DNA of 62,882 nucleotides from an uncultured Rhodospirillaceae bacterium (GCA_903901915.1 CAIUSV010000020.1:1-62882); one strand, 5' to 3'; numbered from the stretch's first letter, positions 40,845 to 50,426 are shown. Translations and numbers: made by a program. Notes: generated from the sequence alone by a model not told the origin.

Positions 40845-42836
40845 ATGAGGATCAACATCGATCAGGAAATGGCCAAGGCGGTCAAGCTGGCCCAGGCGGG
40901 CAAGCTGAAGCCGGCGATCGCCATCCTGGATGGCCTTGTCGCCGCCGCCCCCGGCGCGGTGGCGGTGCGCTACAATCTGGCGCTGTTCCTGCTGATGGCC
41001 GGCCGCCATGCCGAGGCCCTGCCCCACCTCGACCGTATCCTGGCGGTACAGCCCGGTCATCAGCCGTCGCTGTTCAGCAAGGCCAAGGGGCTGCTGGCGC
41101 TGGATCGCGCCGAAGAGGCGCTGCCGATTCTCGAACGCCTTGCCACCGGCGGCGACGCCGAAAGCCTGCTGGCGCTGGGCAACGCCCTTCGGGCGCTGCA
41201 CCGCATTCCCCAGGCCATCGACGTTTTTCGTCGCCTGACCCAACTGGCCCCCGGCCATGTCGGCGGCCACATCAACCTCGGTCTGTTGCTGGCGGGCGGC
41301 AGCCCCGAGGACGCGCTGCCGGCCCTGGAAACGGCGGTACGCCACCATCCGCGTGTCGCTGAACTGCAAGCCATGCTGGGCCAGACCCTGTTGCGGCTGG
41401 AACGCTTCGACGATGCCGTCGCCCGTCTGAAGCAGGCGCTGGCCATCGATCCCACCCTGGCGCCGCCCAAGGGGCATCTGCTGCGCGCCTACCGCGAGGC
41501 CGCCGACTGGGATGCCGAGGAAGCGCTGTTCGTCGAAATCCGCGCCGGTCTTGCCGCCGCCGCCGAGCGCCGGCAGTTGGCGCTCGCCACCCAGGACGCC
41601 ATCTTCTATCCCTTCACCGGGACCGAAATCCGCCGCATCGCCACCGCCGAAGCCGCCTTCCGGGTGCCGGTGCCGCCGCGTCCGGTGACACGGCCCGAGG
41701 TCAAGGCTCCGCCGCCTCTGGTAGTCGGCTATCTTTCCCCCGACTTCCGCGATCACGCCACCATGCATCTGGCCGGCGACCTGTTCGGCAATCATGACCG
41801 CAAGCGGATCAAGGCCATCGCCTATTCGGTCGGCCCCGACGACGGTTCAGGCTGGCGGGAACGACTGGCTGGCGATTGCACCGCCTTCGTCGATCTGGCG
41901 GCGTCGGGCGACCGTGCCGCCGCCGGCCGCATCGCCGCCGACGGCATCCATATCCTGGTGGATATGTCGGTGTTCACCCGCCACGCCCGCCCGGGCATCG
42001 CCGCCTTGCGGCCGGCACCGGTCCAGGCGGTGTGGCTGGGCCTCGCCGCCAGCTCGGGGGCGCCGTGGCTGGATTACGCCATCGTCGATCCGGTGCTGGT
42101 GCCGCCGGCCCACCGCGCGCATTTCTCGGAAAAGCTGGTGTTCCTGCCCGAGACCTACCAAGCCAATCAGGCGTGGACGCCGCCCACCCCGCCACCGTCC
42201 CGCGCCGCCCTGGGGCTGCCGGCCGAGGGCGTGGTGTTCTGCTCGTTCAATGGCCATCGCAAACTCGACCGCGCCAGCTTCGCCCTGTGGCTGCGGGTGC
42301 TCGCCGCCGTGCCGGGGGCGGTGCTGTGGCAGTTGGAACCGCCCGAAACCGCGCGCAAGCGCCTGGAACACGCCGCCGACGACGCCGGAATCGATCCCAG
42401 CCGGCTGATATGGGCGCCGGTGTTGCCGCGCCGGCAACACCTGGACCGCATCGCCGCCGCCGACCTGTTCATCGACGCCCTGATATGCGGCGCCCACACC
42501 ACCGCCGCCGACGCGCTCCGCATGGGGGTACCGCTGGTGACCGTGGCCGGCGAACGGCTCGCCGCGCGGGTGGCGGCGTCGCTGCTCCATGCCATCGGCA
42601 TGGCGGACCTGATCGCCGAGGATGCCGAAGCGATGTTCCGACTGGCGGTGAAGCTGGGGCGCGATCCCTCCCGCCTCGGCGAGGTACGCCACCGCCTTGC
42701 CACGTTGCTGCCATGCGCAACCGCGTTCGACCCTGCCCGCTTCGCCCGTCATATGGAAGCCGGATTGGACGCGATGTGGCAGCGCCATGCCTCGGGAAAA
42801 AAGCCCGACGACATATACATTAAATCAATGCATTAG
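40845..42836 (+). CDS. TPR protein with OGT/SPINDLY-like glycosyltransferase domain
   Basis: 663 residues from ATG 40845; ATG 40797 would overlap the phosphoesterase gene. Residues about 5-225 are six or so tetratricopeptide repeats; 290-650 is a GT41-type domain (GYLSPDFRDHATMHL, VQAVWLGLAASSGAPWLDYAI, FCSFNGHRKLD, ADLFIDALICGAHTTAADALRMGVPLVT), the fold of eukaryotic O-GlcNAc transferase. In bacteria such enzymes glycosylate proteins such as adhesins or flagellin; the acceptor is not known. A SAM methyltransferase is convergent with a four-base overlap. Confidence 0.9.
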   Translation: MRINIDQEMAKAVKLAQAGKLKPAIAILDGLVAAAPGAVAVRYNLALFLLMAGRHAEALPHLDRILAVQPGHQPSLFSKAKGLLALDRAEEALPILERLATGGDAESLLALGNALRALHRIPQAIDVFRRLTQLAPGHVGGHINLGLLLAGGSPEDALPALETAVRHHPRVAELQAMLGQTLLRLERFDDAVARLKQALAIDPTLAPPKGHLLRAYREAADWDAEEALFVEIRAGLAAAAERRQLALATQDAIFYPFTGTEIRRIATAEAAFRVPVPPRPVTRPEVKAPPPLVVGYLSPDFRDHATMHLAGDLFGNHDRKRIKAIAYSVGPDDGSGWRERLAGDCTAFVDLAASGDRAAAGRIAADGIHILVDMSVFTRHARPGIAALRPAPVQAVWLGLAASSGAPWLDYAIVDPVLVPPAHRAHFSEKLVFLPETYQANQAWTPPTPPPSRAALGLPAEGVVFCSFNGHRKLDRASFALWLRVLAAVPGAVLWQLEPPETARKRLEHAADDAGIDPSRLIWAPVLPRRQHLDRIAAADLFIDALICGAHTTAADALRMGVPLVTVAGERLAARVAASLLHAIGMADLIAEDAEAMFRLAVKLGRDPSRLGEVRHRLATLLPCATAFDPARFARHMEAGLDAMWQRHASGKKPDDIYIKSMH

Positions 42837-43657
42837 CGACGCTTCTTGATGTGCAGCCAGAACGAATTGCTCGCCGCTGGAAAGGCGTTGGTGCCGATGG
42901 CCTGCCAGATCGGCGCCAGCCGGGGGGACAACTGGGGGTCCTGCACCGCGAAATAGTTGGGAAAGGCCGGCTCCAGCCACCTGGCCTCGCCCAGAAGCAG
43001 CGCCGCCAGCAGATATTGCTCGTTGTACATCAGGCCCTCGGCCTGGGGCGGGTAATCATAGGGCAGGTAGACGTCATGGACATGGACGAGCACCCCCGGC
43101 GGCAACTCGGGCAGGATCTCCAGGAACAAGGTGGTGACGTCCGAATTCTCCAGGCTGCGATGGGAACTGTCGATGAACAGCACGTCGCCGGCTTTCAGCC
43201 GCGAAAACACCGTCGGATCGACGGACTCCGCCGGCGCGCGAATGACCTCGTCGCACAGGGAATCGATCTCGGCGCGAGGCTGAGGATCGATGGAGACGAT
43301 CCGGGTCCTGAGATTGCGTTCCCGGATGGTGTGGCGGGCGAACTTGGTGGAATTTCCCGAGCCGATCTCGATCAGCAGCCGGGGGTCATGGCGGGCCAGC
43401 ATGCCGGTCAGAGCAACGGCATCCAGTGCGGTGAACCAGGGATTCATCCAGCGCGGCCCCGGCGCCTCGTCGGGGGCCTCACGCGGGATAGCCGCGAATA
43501 ATGGCGTCAGCTCATTCACCCAGCGGTCGATCTGGCGGGCGTAATCGGCACGGCCACGCCCAACGATCTCGGTCAGACGGGGATGGGTGGGCGAACCGAA
43601 CCCCCAGCGCGGCTGGCAGGTATAACCGTAATTGCCGATCTTGATCTTGGCTGCCAA
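42833..43657 (-). CDS. Class I SAM-dependent methyltransferase
   Basis: 274 residues. Rossmann motif LLIEIGSGNSTKFARH, acidic second strand IVSIDPQP and DVLFIDSSH place it in the Methyltransf_24 type. The N-terminal 70 residues (GNYGYTCQPRWGFGSP) are not familiar. Substrate unknown; relatives are often beside polysaccharide genes. It follows the cytochrome c gene by 12 bp in reverse order (the cytochrome gene lies downstream on the map, upstream in no shared direction of obvious function). Confidence 0.85.
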   Translation of the reverse strand: MAAKIKIGNYGYTCQPRWGFGSPTHPRLTEIVGRGRADYARQIDRWVNELTPLFAAIPREAPDEAPGPRWMNPWFTALDAVALTGMLARHDPRLLIEIGSGNSTKFARHTIRERNLRTRIVSIDPQPRAEIDSLCDEVIRAPAESVDPTVFSRLKAGDVLFIDSSHRSLENSDVTTLFLEILPELPPGVLVHVHDVYLPYDYPPQAEGLMYNEQYLLAALLLGEARWLEPAFPNYFAVQDPQLSPRLAPIWQAIGTNAFPAASNSFWLHIKKRR

Positions 43658-43669
43658 AGTTTCCCCCGT

Positions 43670-44122
43670 TCAACGCTTCAGCATGGCGGCACGGCGCTGC
43701 CTTATCTCCACAGGCCAAGTGGATTCGATGAAGGCCAGTACCGCCCGGATATCGGAATCACTCAGGACTCCGACAAACGACGGCATCGCCGTCTTGTAAC
43801 CCGGCGGAGCGAAGCGGGCCATGCCATGCTTGGTGATGGCGAACAACTGTTCATCGGCGTGGTGCCAGGTATGGCCGCTGGCATCGTGGGGCGGCGATGG
43901 CAATTCGCCGCTGGGCTTGCGCGTCTGCCAATTCGGTTCTCCCTCCAGATTGGCTCCGTGGCATTCGGCGCAATACTTGGCATAAAGCGCACGACCGGCC
44001 GCAACCTGACGCGGATCATCGGGATCGATGGTGTTGGCCCCACGCCACCACCACGACCAGCCGGCGACGGCGGCGGCCACCGTCCCGACACCCAGCACTC
44101 CCACCCACAGCCAACGCTTCAT
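43670..44122 (-). CDS. Membrane-anchored monohaem cytochrome c
   Basis: 150 residues from ATG 44122; an open frame upstream is not conserved. An N-terminal helix (WLWVGVLGVGTVAAAVAGW) without an obvious cleavage site suggests an anchor. Haem motif CAECH (51-55) and probable axial M113 in KTAMPSF. It is a class I-like c-type cytochrome; partners are not visible. It shares a strand and close spacing (12 bp) with the methyltransferase gene. Confidence 0.92.
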   Translation of the reverse strand: MKRWLWVGVLGVGTVAAAVAGWSWWWRGANTIDPDDPRQVAAGRALYAKYCAECHGANLEGEPNWQTRKPSGELPSPPHDASGHTWHHADEQLFAITKHGMARFAPPGYKTAMPSFVGVLSDSDIRAVLAFIESTWPVEIRQRRAAMLKR

Positions 44123-44228
44123 CCCGGCCTCCAGAAGCCGGTGAGTATAGCCGGATGTCTTTGGGTTAACAAACGCCCGCGCCCGGAGCATGATGGAGGG
44201 CTGACCGACGCCAACCACGAGGGTCCTC

Positions 44229-44744
44229 ATGTCCACCGCGCTCATTTCCGTTTTCTGCTCCGACCGCACCGGGTTGGTTGCGGCCATCGCCGGACGGCTG
44301 TTCGACCTGGGGGTCAATCTCGGCGACACCAGCTTCGCCATGCTGGGAACCGGGGCCGAATTCACCTCGGTCTGCGACATCCCCCCGGCGATTCCACTGG
44401 CCGAAATCGAACGCGACCTCGCGGCCCTCCCCGAACTGACTGGCGCCCGCATCACGGTGCGGCCGTTCGAGCTGGACGCCGCCCACGGTCAATTGGGACG
44501 CATCACCCACCGGGTGGTGGTTTCTGGTGGCGACCGCCCCGGTCTGGTCGCCCGCCTGTCCGAGGTCTTCGGCGAGTTCCAGGCCAACATCGTCCGCATG
44601 GATGCCCAGCAATTGCCGGACCAGGGGCTTTACGTTACCCGTTTCTCGGTTGCGATTCCGCCCGGCCGAGCCGATACCTGCCTCGCCACCATCGCCAACA
44701 CCGCCGGCGAGTTGAATCTGTCCTGCCACACCGAGGCGATATGA
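44229..44744 (+). CDS. Double-ACT protein, GcvR-like
   Basis: 171 residues made of two ACT domains (about 1-80 and 88-165): ISVFCSDRTGLVAAIAGRLFDLG and SGGDRPGLVARLSEVFGEF. This resembles GcvR, the glycine-cleavage repressor partner, but it lacks DNA binding and no gcv gene is nearby. Function in amino-acid sensing is inferred. The next gene begins in its stop (ATGA). Confidence 0.88.
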   Translation: MSTALISVFCSDRTGLVAAIAGRLFDLGVNLGDTSFAMLGTGAEFTSVCDIPPAIPLAEIERDLAALPELTGARITVRPFELDAAHGQLGRITHRVVVSGGDRPGLVARLSEVFGEFQANIVRMDAQQLPDQGLYVTRFSVAIPPGRADTCLATIANTAGELNLSCHTEAI

Positions 44745-44941
44745 CCAGACCCGCCATGCCCTGCAACCTGCGCCGCATCGACCGGGTCATTCGCGCCATT
44801 GTCGGTGCCATCCTGATGGCGCTGGCCGCCACCTATGTCATCGGCCCCTGGGGCTGGCTGGGGCTGGTGCCGGTGATCACCGCCGCGCTGGGCTGGTGCC
44901 CGGCCTACACGATGCTGGGCATCAGCACCCGCCACGACTGA
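44741..44941 (+). CDS. Small membrane protein (DUF2892-like)
   Basis: 66 residues beginning at ATG 44741 in the ATGA overlap. Start MTRPAMPCNLRRIDRVIRA, two hydrophobic stretches and a CPAYTMLGI end match the YgaP-type inner-membrane family DUF2892. Function not established. Confidence 0.8.
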   Translation: MTRPAMPCNLRRIDRVIRAIVGAILMALAATYVIGPWGWLGLVPVITAALGWCPAYTMLGISTRHD

Positions 44942-44978
44942 CGCTTGCTATCCGGCCCTCAGACGCCGGGCGGTCTGC

Positions 44979-45902
44979 TCATTCCATCAGGAAGTCCTCG
45001 TGAATGCGGGCGCCCAACGCATTGTTGGCGGTGACGAACTCGCCGACGAAGCGGCTGAGGCCGCGCGCCAGCAGGTGGTCCAGCCGGCCGAAATGCAGTT
45101 GGGCATGAGCGGCCCCCGCCAGCCGGGCGCATTCGGCCCCCGGATTGAGGTTGCCCAGGATGATGCTGACCTGATCGAGACAGGCGTGCAGCGACCGGGG
45201 CAGGTCGTCACGCATCACCAGCAGGTCAACCGCCGTCATCGGCGTCAGATTGTCGCCGTGGATGGTACGAAAGGCCTTGAACGCCCCCACCGACTTCAGC
45301 ACCGCCGACCAGTGCAACTGGTCGTCGGCATCGACCTCGGAGTTGCCGGCCCTGACCCCGGCGGCGCGGACACCCAGCAATCGGGCCGAGTTGTCGGCCC
45401 GTTCCAGGAAGGTCCCCAGCCGAAGAAACTGGTAGGGCTCGTCCCGCAGCATGATGCCGTAGGTGGTGCCGCGAAACACATGGGAACGCTCGCGCACCCA
45501 CTCGCAGAAGCTGCTCAGTCCCTGGTCGCGCAGCCGCGGTCCATCCAACCCCTTGACCTCCAGCCAGGTGCTGTTGAGCGATTCCCACAACTCGGCGGGG
45601 ATGACGCTGCGCACCGCGTGGGCATTCTCGCGCGCCGAGCGCAGGCTGGAGTAGATCGACGACGGATTGGACGGGTCCAGAACCGAGAACTCGATCACCG
45701 ACACCGCCGACCGCTCGCCGTAACACTCGGCAAACAACGCCTCGCCGCCGGCGATGGTCAGTACCGGCCGCCAGTGGGAGGCGCGGTCGCGTCCCGCCGA
45801 CAGCGCCATCCGATTGGCGACCTCGAGGAAGCGGGTGATATTCTCCGCCCGCTCCATATAACGGCTCATCCAGTAAAGATGGTCAGCGGTGCGGCTCAGC
45901 AT
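44979..45902 (-). CDS. Alpha-E domain protein
   Basis: 307 residues, all-helical (formerly DUF403). Opening SRTADHLYWMSRYMERAENITR is the family signature, followed by LRDEPYQFLRLGTFLERADN. It is nearly always beside a circularly permuted ATP-grasp gene, as here with seven bases overlap, and often with a transglutaminase-like gene, which is absent. The pair is predicted to make or attach a peptide-like bond; no reaction is known to me. Confidence 0.93.
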   Translation of the reverse strand: MLSRTADHLYWMSRYMERAENITRFLEVANRMALSAGRDRASHWRPVLTIAGGEALFAECYGERSAVSVIEFSVLDPSNPSSIYSSLRSARENAHAVRSVIPAELWESLNSTWLEVKGLDGPRLRDQGLSSFCEWVRERSHVFRGTTYGIMLRDEPYQFLRLGTFLERADNSARLLGVRAAGVRAGNSEVDADDQLHWSAVLKSVGAFKAFRTIHGDNLTPMTAVDLLVMRDDLPRSLHACLDQVSIILGNLNPGAECARLAGAAHAQLHFGRLDHLLARGLSRFVGEFVTANNALGARIHEDFLME

Positions 45903-47314
45903 GGGTCATCCTCCAGCACCCAGGTATCCTTGGTGCCGCCGCCTTGCGACGAGTTCACCACCAGCGACCCTTGGCGCAGCGCCACCCGGGTCAGTCCGCC
46001 CGGCACCAGGGTCGCGGTCTCGCCCATCAGGACATAGGGGCGCAAATCCACGTGCCGGGGAGCGATACCCTTTTCCACCAGGGTCGGAACCGTCGACAGC
46101 GCCAGCGTCGGCTGGGCGATGTAGTTATCCGGGGTTTTGAGAATGCGGGCGCGGAATTCCTCGATCTCGGTCTTGGACGAGGTTGGCCCCACCAGCATGC
46201 CGTAGCCGCCTGCGCCCTGAACCTCCTTGACCACCAGTTCCGACAGATGCTCCAGCACGTATTTCAGATCGTCCTTGCGGTCCAGCCGCCAAGTGGGAAC
46301 GTTGTTGAGGATCGGCTCTTCGCCCAGATAGAACCGCACCATGTCGGGAACATAGGTATAGGTGGCCTTGTCGTCGGCGACGCCGGTACCGATGGCGTTG
46401 GCCAGCGTCACCCCGCCGGCGCGGTAGGCCTCCATCAGTCCGCGCACCCCCAGCGCCGAATCCGGATTGAAGGCGTCGGGATCGAGGAAATCATCGTCGA
46501 TACGGCGATAGATCACGTCCACCCGCTTCGGCCCGTGGGTGGTGCGCATGTAGACCAGCCGGTCCCTGACGAACAGGTCACGCCCCTCGACCAGTTCGAT
46601 GCCCATCTGCTCGGCCAGGAAGGCATGCTCGAAATAGGCACTGTTGTAATAGCCAGGCGTCATCAGCACCACAGTGGGATCGCCGTCGCAGGCGGCGGGC
46701 GCCACCGAGCGGAGATTCTTCAACAACTGGTCGGGATAGGACTCCACCGCCGCCACATGGTGGCGGGTGAACAGGTCGGGAAACAGCCGCATCATCATCG
46801 CCCGGTTCTCCAGCATGTAGGAGACCCCGGACGGCGACCGCAGATTGTCCTCCAGCACATAGAACTCGGATTCGCCGGTGCGAACCACGTCGATGCCGGA
46901 AATGTGGATATAGACGTCGCGGGCGACGTCCAGACCCTGCATTTCCGGCCGGTACAGACCGTTGCCGAACACCTGGGTCTTGGGAATCACCCCGGCCTTG
47001 ATGATTTCCTGACCATGGTAGAGATCCTTGAGAAAGGCATTCAGCGCCCGCACCCGCTGGCAACAGCCCTCGGACAACCGCTCCCACTCCTTGGCGGCGA
47101 TGATACGGGGGATGGGATCGAACGGGATCAGACGTTCGGTCCCCTCCTTGTCGCCATACACCGCGAAGGTAATGCCGAGACGCCGGAACAGGGCATCGGC
47201 CTGCTCATTCTTGCGTGGCAAAAGATCGGGAGGCACCGACAGCAGCCAGTTCTCATACGCCCGATAAGGCGGACGAACGCCGCCATCCGGGGATTTCATC
47301 TCGTCGAAAGCCAT
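45896..47314 (-). CDS. Circularly permuted ATP-grasp protein
   Basis: 472 residues (DUF404/DUF407). Blocks include RRLGITFAVYGDKEGTER, IPFDPIPRII, FYVLEDNLRSPSGVSYMLENR, VVLMTPGYYNSAYFEHAFLA and VKEVQGAGGYGMLVGP, ending in GSLVVNSSQGGGTKDTWV. It should be an ATP-dependent ligase acting with the alpha-E protein encoded next. Substrate unknown. Confidence 0.94.
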   Translation of the reverse strand: MAFDEMKSPDGGVRPPYRAYENWLLSVPPDLLPRKNEQADALFRRLGITFAVYGDKEGTERLIPFDPIPRIIAAKEWERLSEGCCQRVRALNAFLKDLYHGQEIIKAGVIPKTQVFGNGLYRPEMQGLDVARDVYIHISGIDVVRTGESEFYVLEDNLRSPSGVSYMLENRAMMMRLFPDLFTRHHVAAVESYPDQLLKNLRSVAPAACDGDPTVVLMTPGYYNSAYFEHAFLAEQMGIELVEGRDLFVRDRLVYMRTTHGPKRVDVIYRRIDDDFLDPDAFNPDSALGVRGLMEAYRAGGVTLANAIGTGVADDKATYTYVPDMVRFYLGEEPILNNVPTWRLDRKDDLKYVLEHLSELVVKEVQGAGGYGMLVGPTSSKTEIEEFRARILKTPDNYIAQPTLALSTVPTLVEKGIAPRHVDLRPYVLMGETATLVPGGLTRVALRQGSLVVNSSQGGGTKDTWVLEDDPC

Positions 47315-47431
47315 GCCGTTCCGCCCCCTCCGCGCCTGTGTCCGCCAATTAGGCAGTGTATTTTACCTCTGATCAATACCTAGGCAACGATGGGCGGCCA
47401 TGCATCTTCCTCATTCCTCGGCCACCGCCTC

Positions 47432-48283
47432 TCAGAACACCCCGCGAAGATTGGCCCAGGCCAGCCGCAGCGGCCGCGGCCGGGCCGCCTGAACCCTGCC
47501 GTCGAAGGGATTCCACCCTGCCCGCTCCAACGTCGCCAGATGGCCGTCGGCCAGAACCGCCGGCAGCAGGGCGGGCAAGGCGGCGCGACCGATCGACCGT
47601 TGGCGGCGACGGGCTTCGCCGAGATGGTGGCGGGCCAGGTCCGCCATTCCCCGTGCCGCCTGGGCCAGGGCGGCGGCCGGTGCGCGGCCGGCAAGGACGG
47701 TTTCGCCATCGGTCCCCGCCCGGCGCAACATGTCCTCGGGCAGCGTCAGCCGCCCGATCGACAGATGAAAGCCCAAGGCCCGCACCTGCCCCACCAATGC
47801 CCAGGCGATACCGACATGGCGACCCGCCGCCGCCGCATCCTCCCCGTCGGCGCCCAGGGCAGCCAGCGCCAGGGCGGTGACGGTGGCCGAAGTCTCTTCG
47901 GCATAGCTTTCGGCCGCGGCCAGATCGACCGGCCCGGCGGGATCAAGATCGCGCTCGCGCCCCGCCAGAAGACGTTCGACCAGCGCCCCTGACACCGCAC
48001 CGCTTCGTATCATGCTCCCCAACGGTGCGGCGATGGGATGGCGATCGCCCGGGCGGCCCTCGGCGGCGGCGGCCAGGGCATCGCGCCACCACTGCAGCCG
48101 AATCAGGCCGACGACGGGTTCATGCACGCTTTCACGAATCCGGGCGATTTCGACATTGAAGGCATAGACGGTCAGCAACGCCTCGCGCCGCTCGGAGGGG
48201 GCGAACAGAGCGGTAAGGAACCGTTCGCGGTCGAAATCGCGGACCAGACGGGCGGCGTGGGACAGGGATGGCACGGCGGACAT
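47432..48283 (-). CDS. NDUFAF6-like squalene/phytoene synthase-fold protein
   Basis: 283 residues from ATG 48283; in-frame upstream ATGs exist. It has the prenyltransferase-like helical fold, but the Asp-rich catalytic motifs are missing: the first position reads ARIRESVHEP and the second SYAEETSAT. The block ALFAPSERREALLTVYAFN and IRLQWWRDAL matches NDUFAF6, a complex I assembly factor. So it is probably not an active synthase. It is divergent from hpnC across 71 bp. Confidence 0.82.
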   Translation of the reverse strand: MSAVPSLSHAARLVRDFDRERFLTALFAPSERREALLTVYAFNVEIARIRESVHEPVVGLIRLQWWRDALAAAAEGRPGDRHPIAAPLGSMIRSGAVSGALVERLLAGRERDLDPAGPVDLAAAESYAEETSATVTALALAALGADGEDAAAAGRHVGIAWALVGQVRALGFHLSIGRLTLPEDMLRRAGTDGETVLAGRAPAAALAQAARGMADLARHHLGEARRRQRSIGRAALPALLPAVLADGHLATLERAGWNPFDGRVQAARPRPLRLAWANLRGVF

Positions 48284-48354
48284 GAAAGCTGTGTTTCTCC
48301 TGGATGCGACATCGGCGGACATGGCATATATAGCCCTTTCCTGCCGTTGCCCCA

Positions 48355-49215
48355 ATGGAAGGAGCCATTTTGTCCGTCGCCGCCGCGTCGTTGCCCGCCG
48401 CCAGCAAGACCGCGACCCAGGAAAATTTCCCGGTCGCCTCCCTGTTGCTGCCCGCCGCCAAGCGCGCCACCATCATGGCGTACTACCACTTCGCCCGGCA
48501 TGCCGACGATATCGCCGATTCCGCCACCCTGGCGCCCGAGGACAAGGTAGCCCGCCTCGATGCCCTCGACGCCGCCCTTCAAGGACGGGACTGTTCGCCG
48601 GCGGAAGAGTTGGCAACCACCTACCGCGAGGCGGTTGGCGGCGATCCCGGCCTGATCGAGCACGCCTCCCAACTGCTTCATGCCTTTCGCCGCGATTCGG
48701 TGCGCGACTTCTGCGAGGACTGGGGCGATCTGATGACCTACTGCCGCTATTCGGCGGCACCGGTGGGGCGCTTCCTGCTCGACCTCCACGGCGAATCCCA
48801 TGATACCTTTCCCCCCGCCGATGCCCTGTGCGCCGCGCTTCAGGTTCTTAATCACCTCCAGGACTGCGGCAAGGATTATCGCGAGTTGCGGCGGGTCTAT
48901 ATCCCCCGCGACTGGCTGTTGGCCGTGGGCCTGACCAACCGGGTGCTGGAGGGGGAATCGACGCCGCCGGGACTGCGGGCGGTGTTGGACATGATGCTTG
49001 ACGCCACCGACGGCCTGATCGAACTGGCCCGGCCGCTGCCCGGCATGATCAGAAACCGCCGGTTAAGGGCACAGACCGCCGTTACCCTGGGGGTAGCGGA
49101 AAAGCTGTCACGGCGCCTGCGGGTCGGTGATCCGCTCGCCGGACGGGTGGTGCTCGGCCCCCTCGATTACGCCGTCGTGTTCGCCACCGGCATCCTGCGC
49201 GGCCTGACGAGGTGA
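48355..49215 (+). CDS. hpnC: Hydroxysqualene synthase-type HpnC
   Basis: 286 residues. Trans-isoprenyl synthase fold with ENFPVASLLLP, Asp-rich DDIAD (51-55) and a second motif HLQDCGKDY before RRVYIPRDW. In the HpnCDE route, HpnD makes presqualene diphosphate, HpnC turns it into hydroxysqualene and HpnE reduces it to squalene. hpnD is not in the window. The stop overlaps the hpnE GTG by four bases. Confidence 0.9.
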   Translation: MEGAILSVAAASLPAASKTATQENFPVASLLLPAAKRATIMAYYHFARHADDIADSATLAPEDKVARLDALDAALQGRDCSPAEELATTYREAVGGDPGLIEHASQLLHAFRRDSVRDFCEDWGDLMTYCRYSAAPVGRFLLDLHGESHDTFPPADALCAALQVLNHLQDCGKDYRELRRVYIPRDWLLAVGLTNRVLEGESTPPGLRAVLDMMLDATDGLIELARPLPGMIRNRRLRAQTAVTLGVAEKLSRRLRVGDPLAGRVVLGPLDYAVVFATGILRGLTR

Positions 49216-50426
49216 CGGCCGGAACCCTGCATGTGGTCGGGGCCGGCCTTGCCGGCCTTGCCGCCGGCGTCGCCGCCGCCCGTGCCGGCGCACGGGTGGT
49301 GCTGCACGAGGCGGCAGGCCATGCCGGCGGCCGCTGCCGTTCGTTCCACGACGACCGCCTTGACCGCGTCATCGATAACGGCAGCCATTTGGTGCTGGGG
49401 GCCAACCGCACCGCCCTGGCCTATGCCCGCGCCACCGGCGGGCTCGAGGCCATGGTGGCGGCCGAGCCGTGCTTTCCCTTTGTCGATCTGGCCTCGGGCG
49501 CCCGCTGGACGGTGACGCCCCGGCGCCCACCGGCCGGGCTGGGCGAGATTCTGACCGCCCTGGGTCTACCGTGGACCCGACGGGACGAAACCGTCGCCAG
49601 CCGGTTGGGCCGCACGCCGTCCTTCGTCCGGCTGTGGCTGCCGTTGTGCGAGGCGATCATGAACACCGCGCCCGAGGACGCCTCGGCCGGCATGTTCGCC
49701 TGGACCATGCGCAAGGCGCTGTTGGGGGGCGCCTCCGCCCTGACGCCCTGGGTCTTTCCCGCCGGTCTGTCGGCGGCATTGGTCGCCCCGGCACTGGCAA
49801 CCCTGGGCATTTTCGGCGCCGAAGTCCATTTCCGCCGCCGCCTGCTCGCCATCGAAGCCAACCGATTGATGTTCGACGTCACCACCGTCGAGCTGGGGCC
49901 GGAAGACCGGGTGATCCTGGCGCTGCCGCCATGGGTCCTGGATGCGATTCTGCCCGGAACCGGTGGCGGAATGGCGACGCGAACCATCGTCAACGCCCAT
50001 TTCCGCCTCGACCGCCAGATCGCCCTGCCGGGCGGCTCCCATTTCCTCGGCCTCGTCAATGCCACCGGGCATTGGCTGTTCCTGCGCGGCGACGTGTTGT
50101 CGATCACCGTCTCGGCCGCCGATGCCTTGGCCGAGCGCTCCGCCGACGATATCGCCACGCTGCTGTGGCGGGAAGCGGCCAGTGCCCTCGGCCTGGATAT
50201 CACCCCGACACCGCCGACACGCATCATGAAGGAACGGCGTGCCACCCTGGCTCATGACCGGGATACCATCGCCCGTCGCCCTGCCCCCGTCACCGCAGCC
50301 AAAAACGTCTTCCTGGCCGGGGACTGGATCGCGTCGCCCTGGCCCTGTACCATCGAAGCCGCCATATCGAGCGGCCTTGCCGCCGCCCGACTGGCGCTGG
50401 GGCGCCGTGACCTGGCGTTCGATTAA
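49212..50426 (+). CDS. hpnE: Hydroxysqualene dehydroxylase HpnE
   Basis: 404 residues from GTG 49212. FAD-binding amine-oxidase fold: [27 protein letters not shown], a C-terminal FLAGDW with TIEAAISSG. It makes squalene from hydroxysqualene for hopanoids. Directly after hpnC in the usual order, and translationally coupled. Confidence 0.92.
   Translation: MTAGTLHVVGAGLAGLAAGVAAARAGARVVLHEAAGHAGGRCRSFHDDRLDRVIDNGSHLVLGANRTALAYARATGGLEAMVAAEPCFPFVDLASGARWTVTPRRPPAGLGEILTALGLPWTRRDETVASRLGRTPSFVRLWLPLCEAIMNTAPEDASAGMFAWTMRKALLGGASALTPWVFPAGLSAALVAPALATLGIFGAEVHFRRRLLAIEANRLMFDVTTVELGPEDRVILALPPWVLDAILPGTGGGMATRTIVNAHFRLDRQIALPGGSHFLGLVNATGHWLFLRGDVLSITVSAADALAERSADDIATLLWREAASALGLDITPTPPTRIMKERRATLAHDRDTIARRPAPVTAAKNVFLAGDWIASPWPCTIEAAISSGLAAARLALGRRDLAFD

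Noticed and set aside
47432-48283. HpnD, presqualene diphosphate synthase
   Set aside because: The Asp-rich catalytic motifs are absent and the sequence pattern fits NDUFAF6 better.
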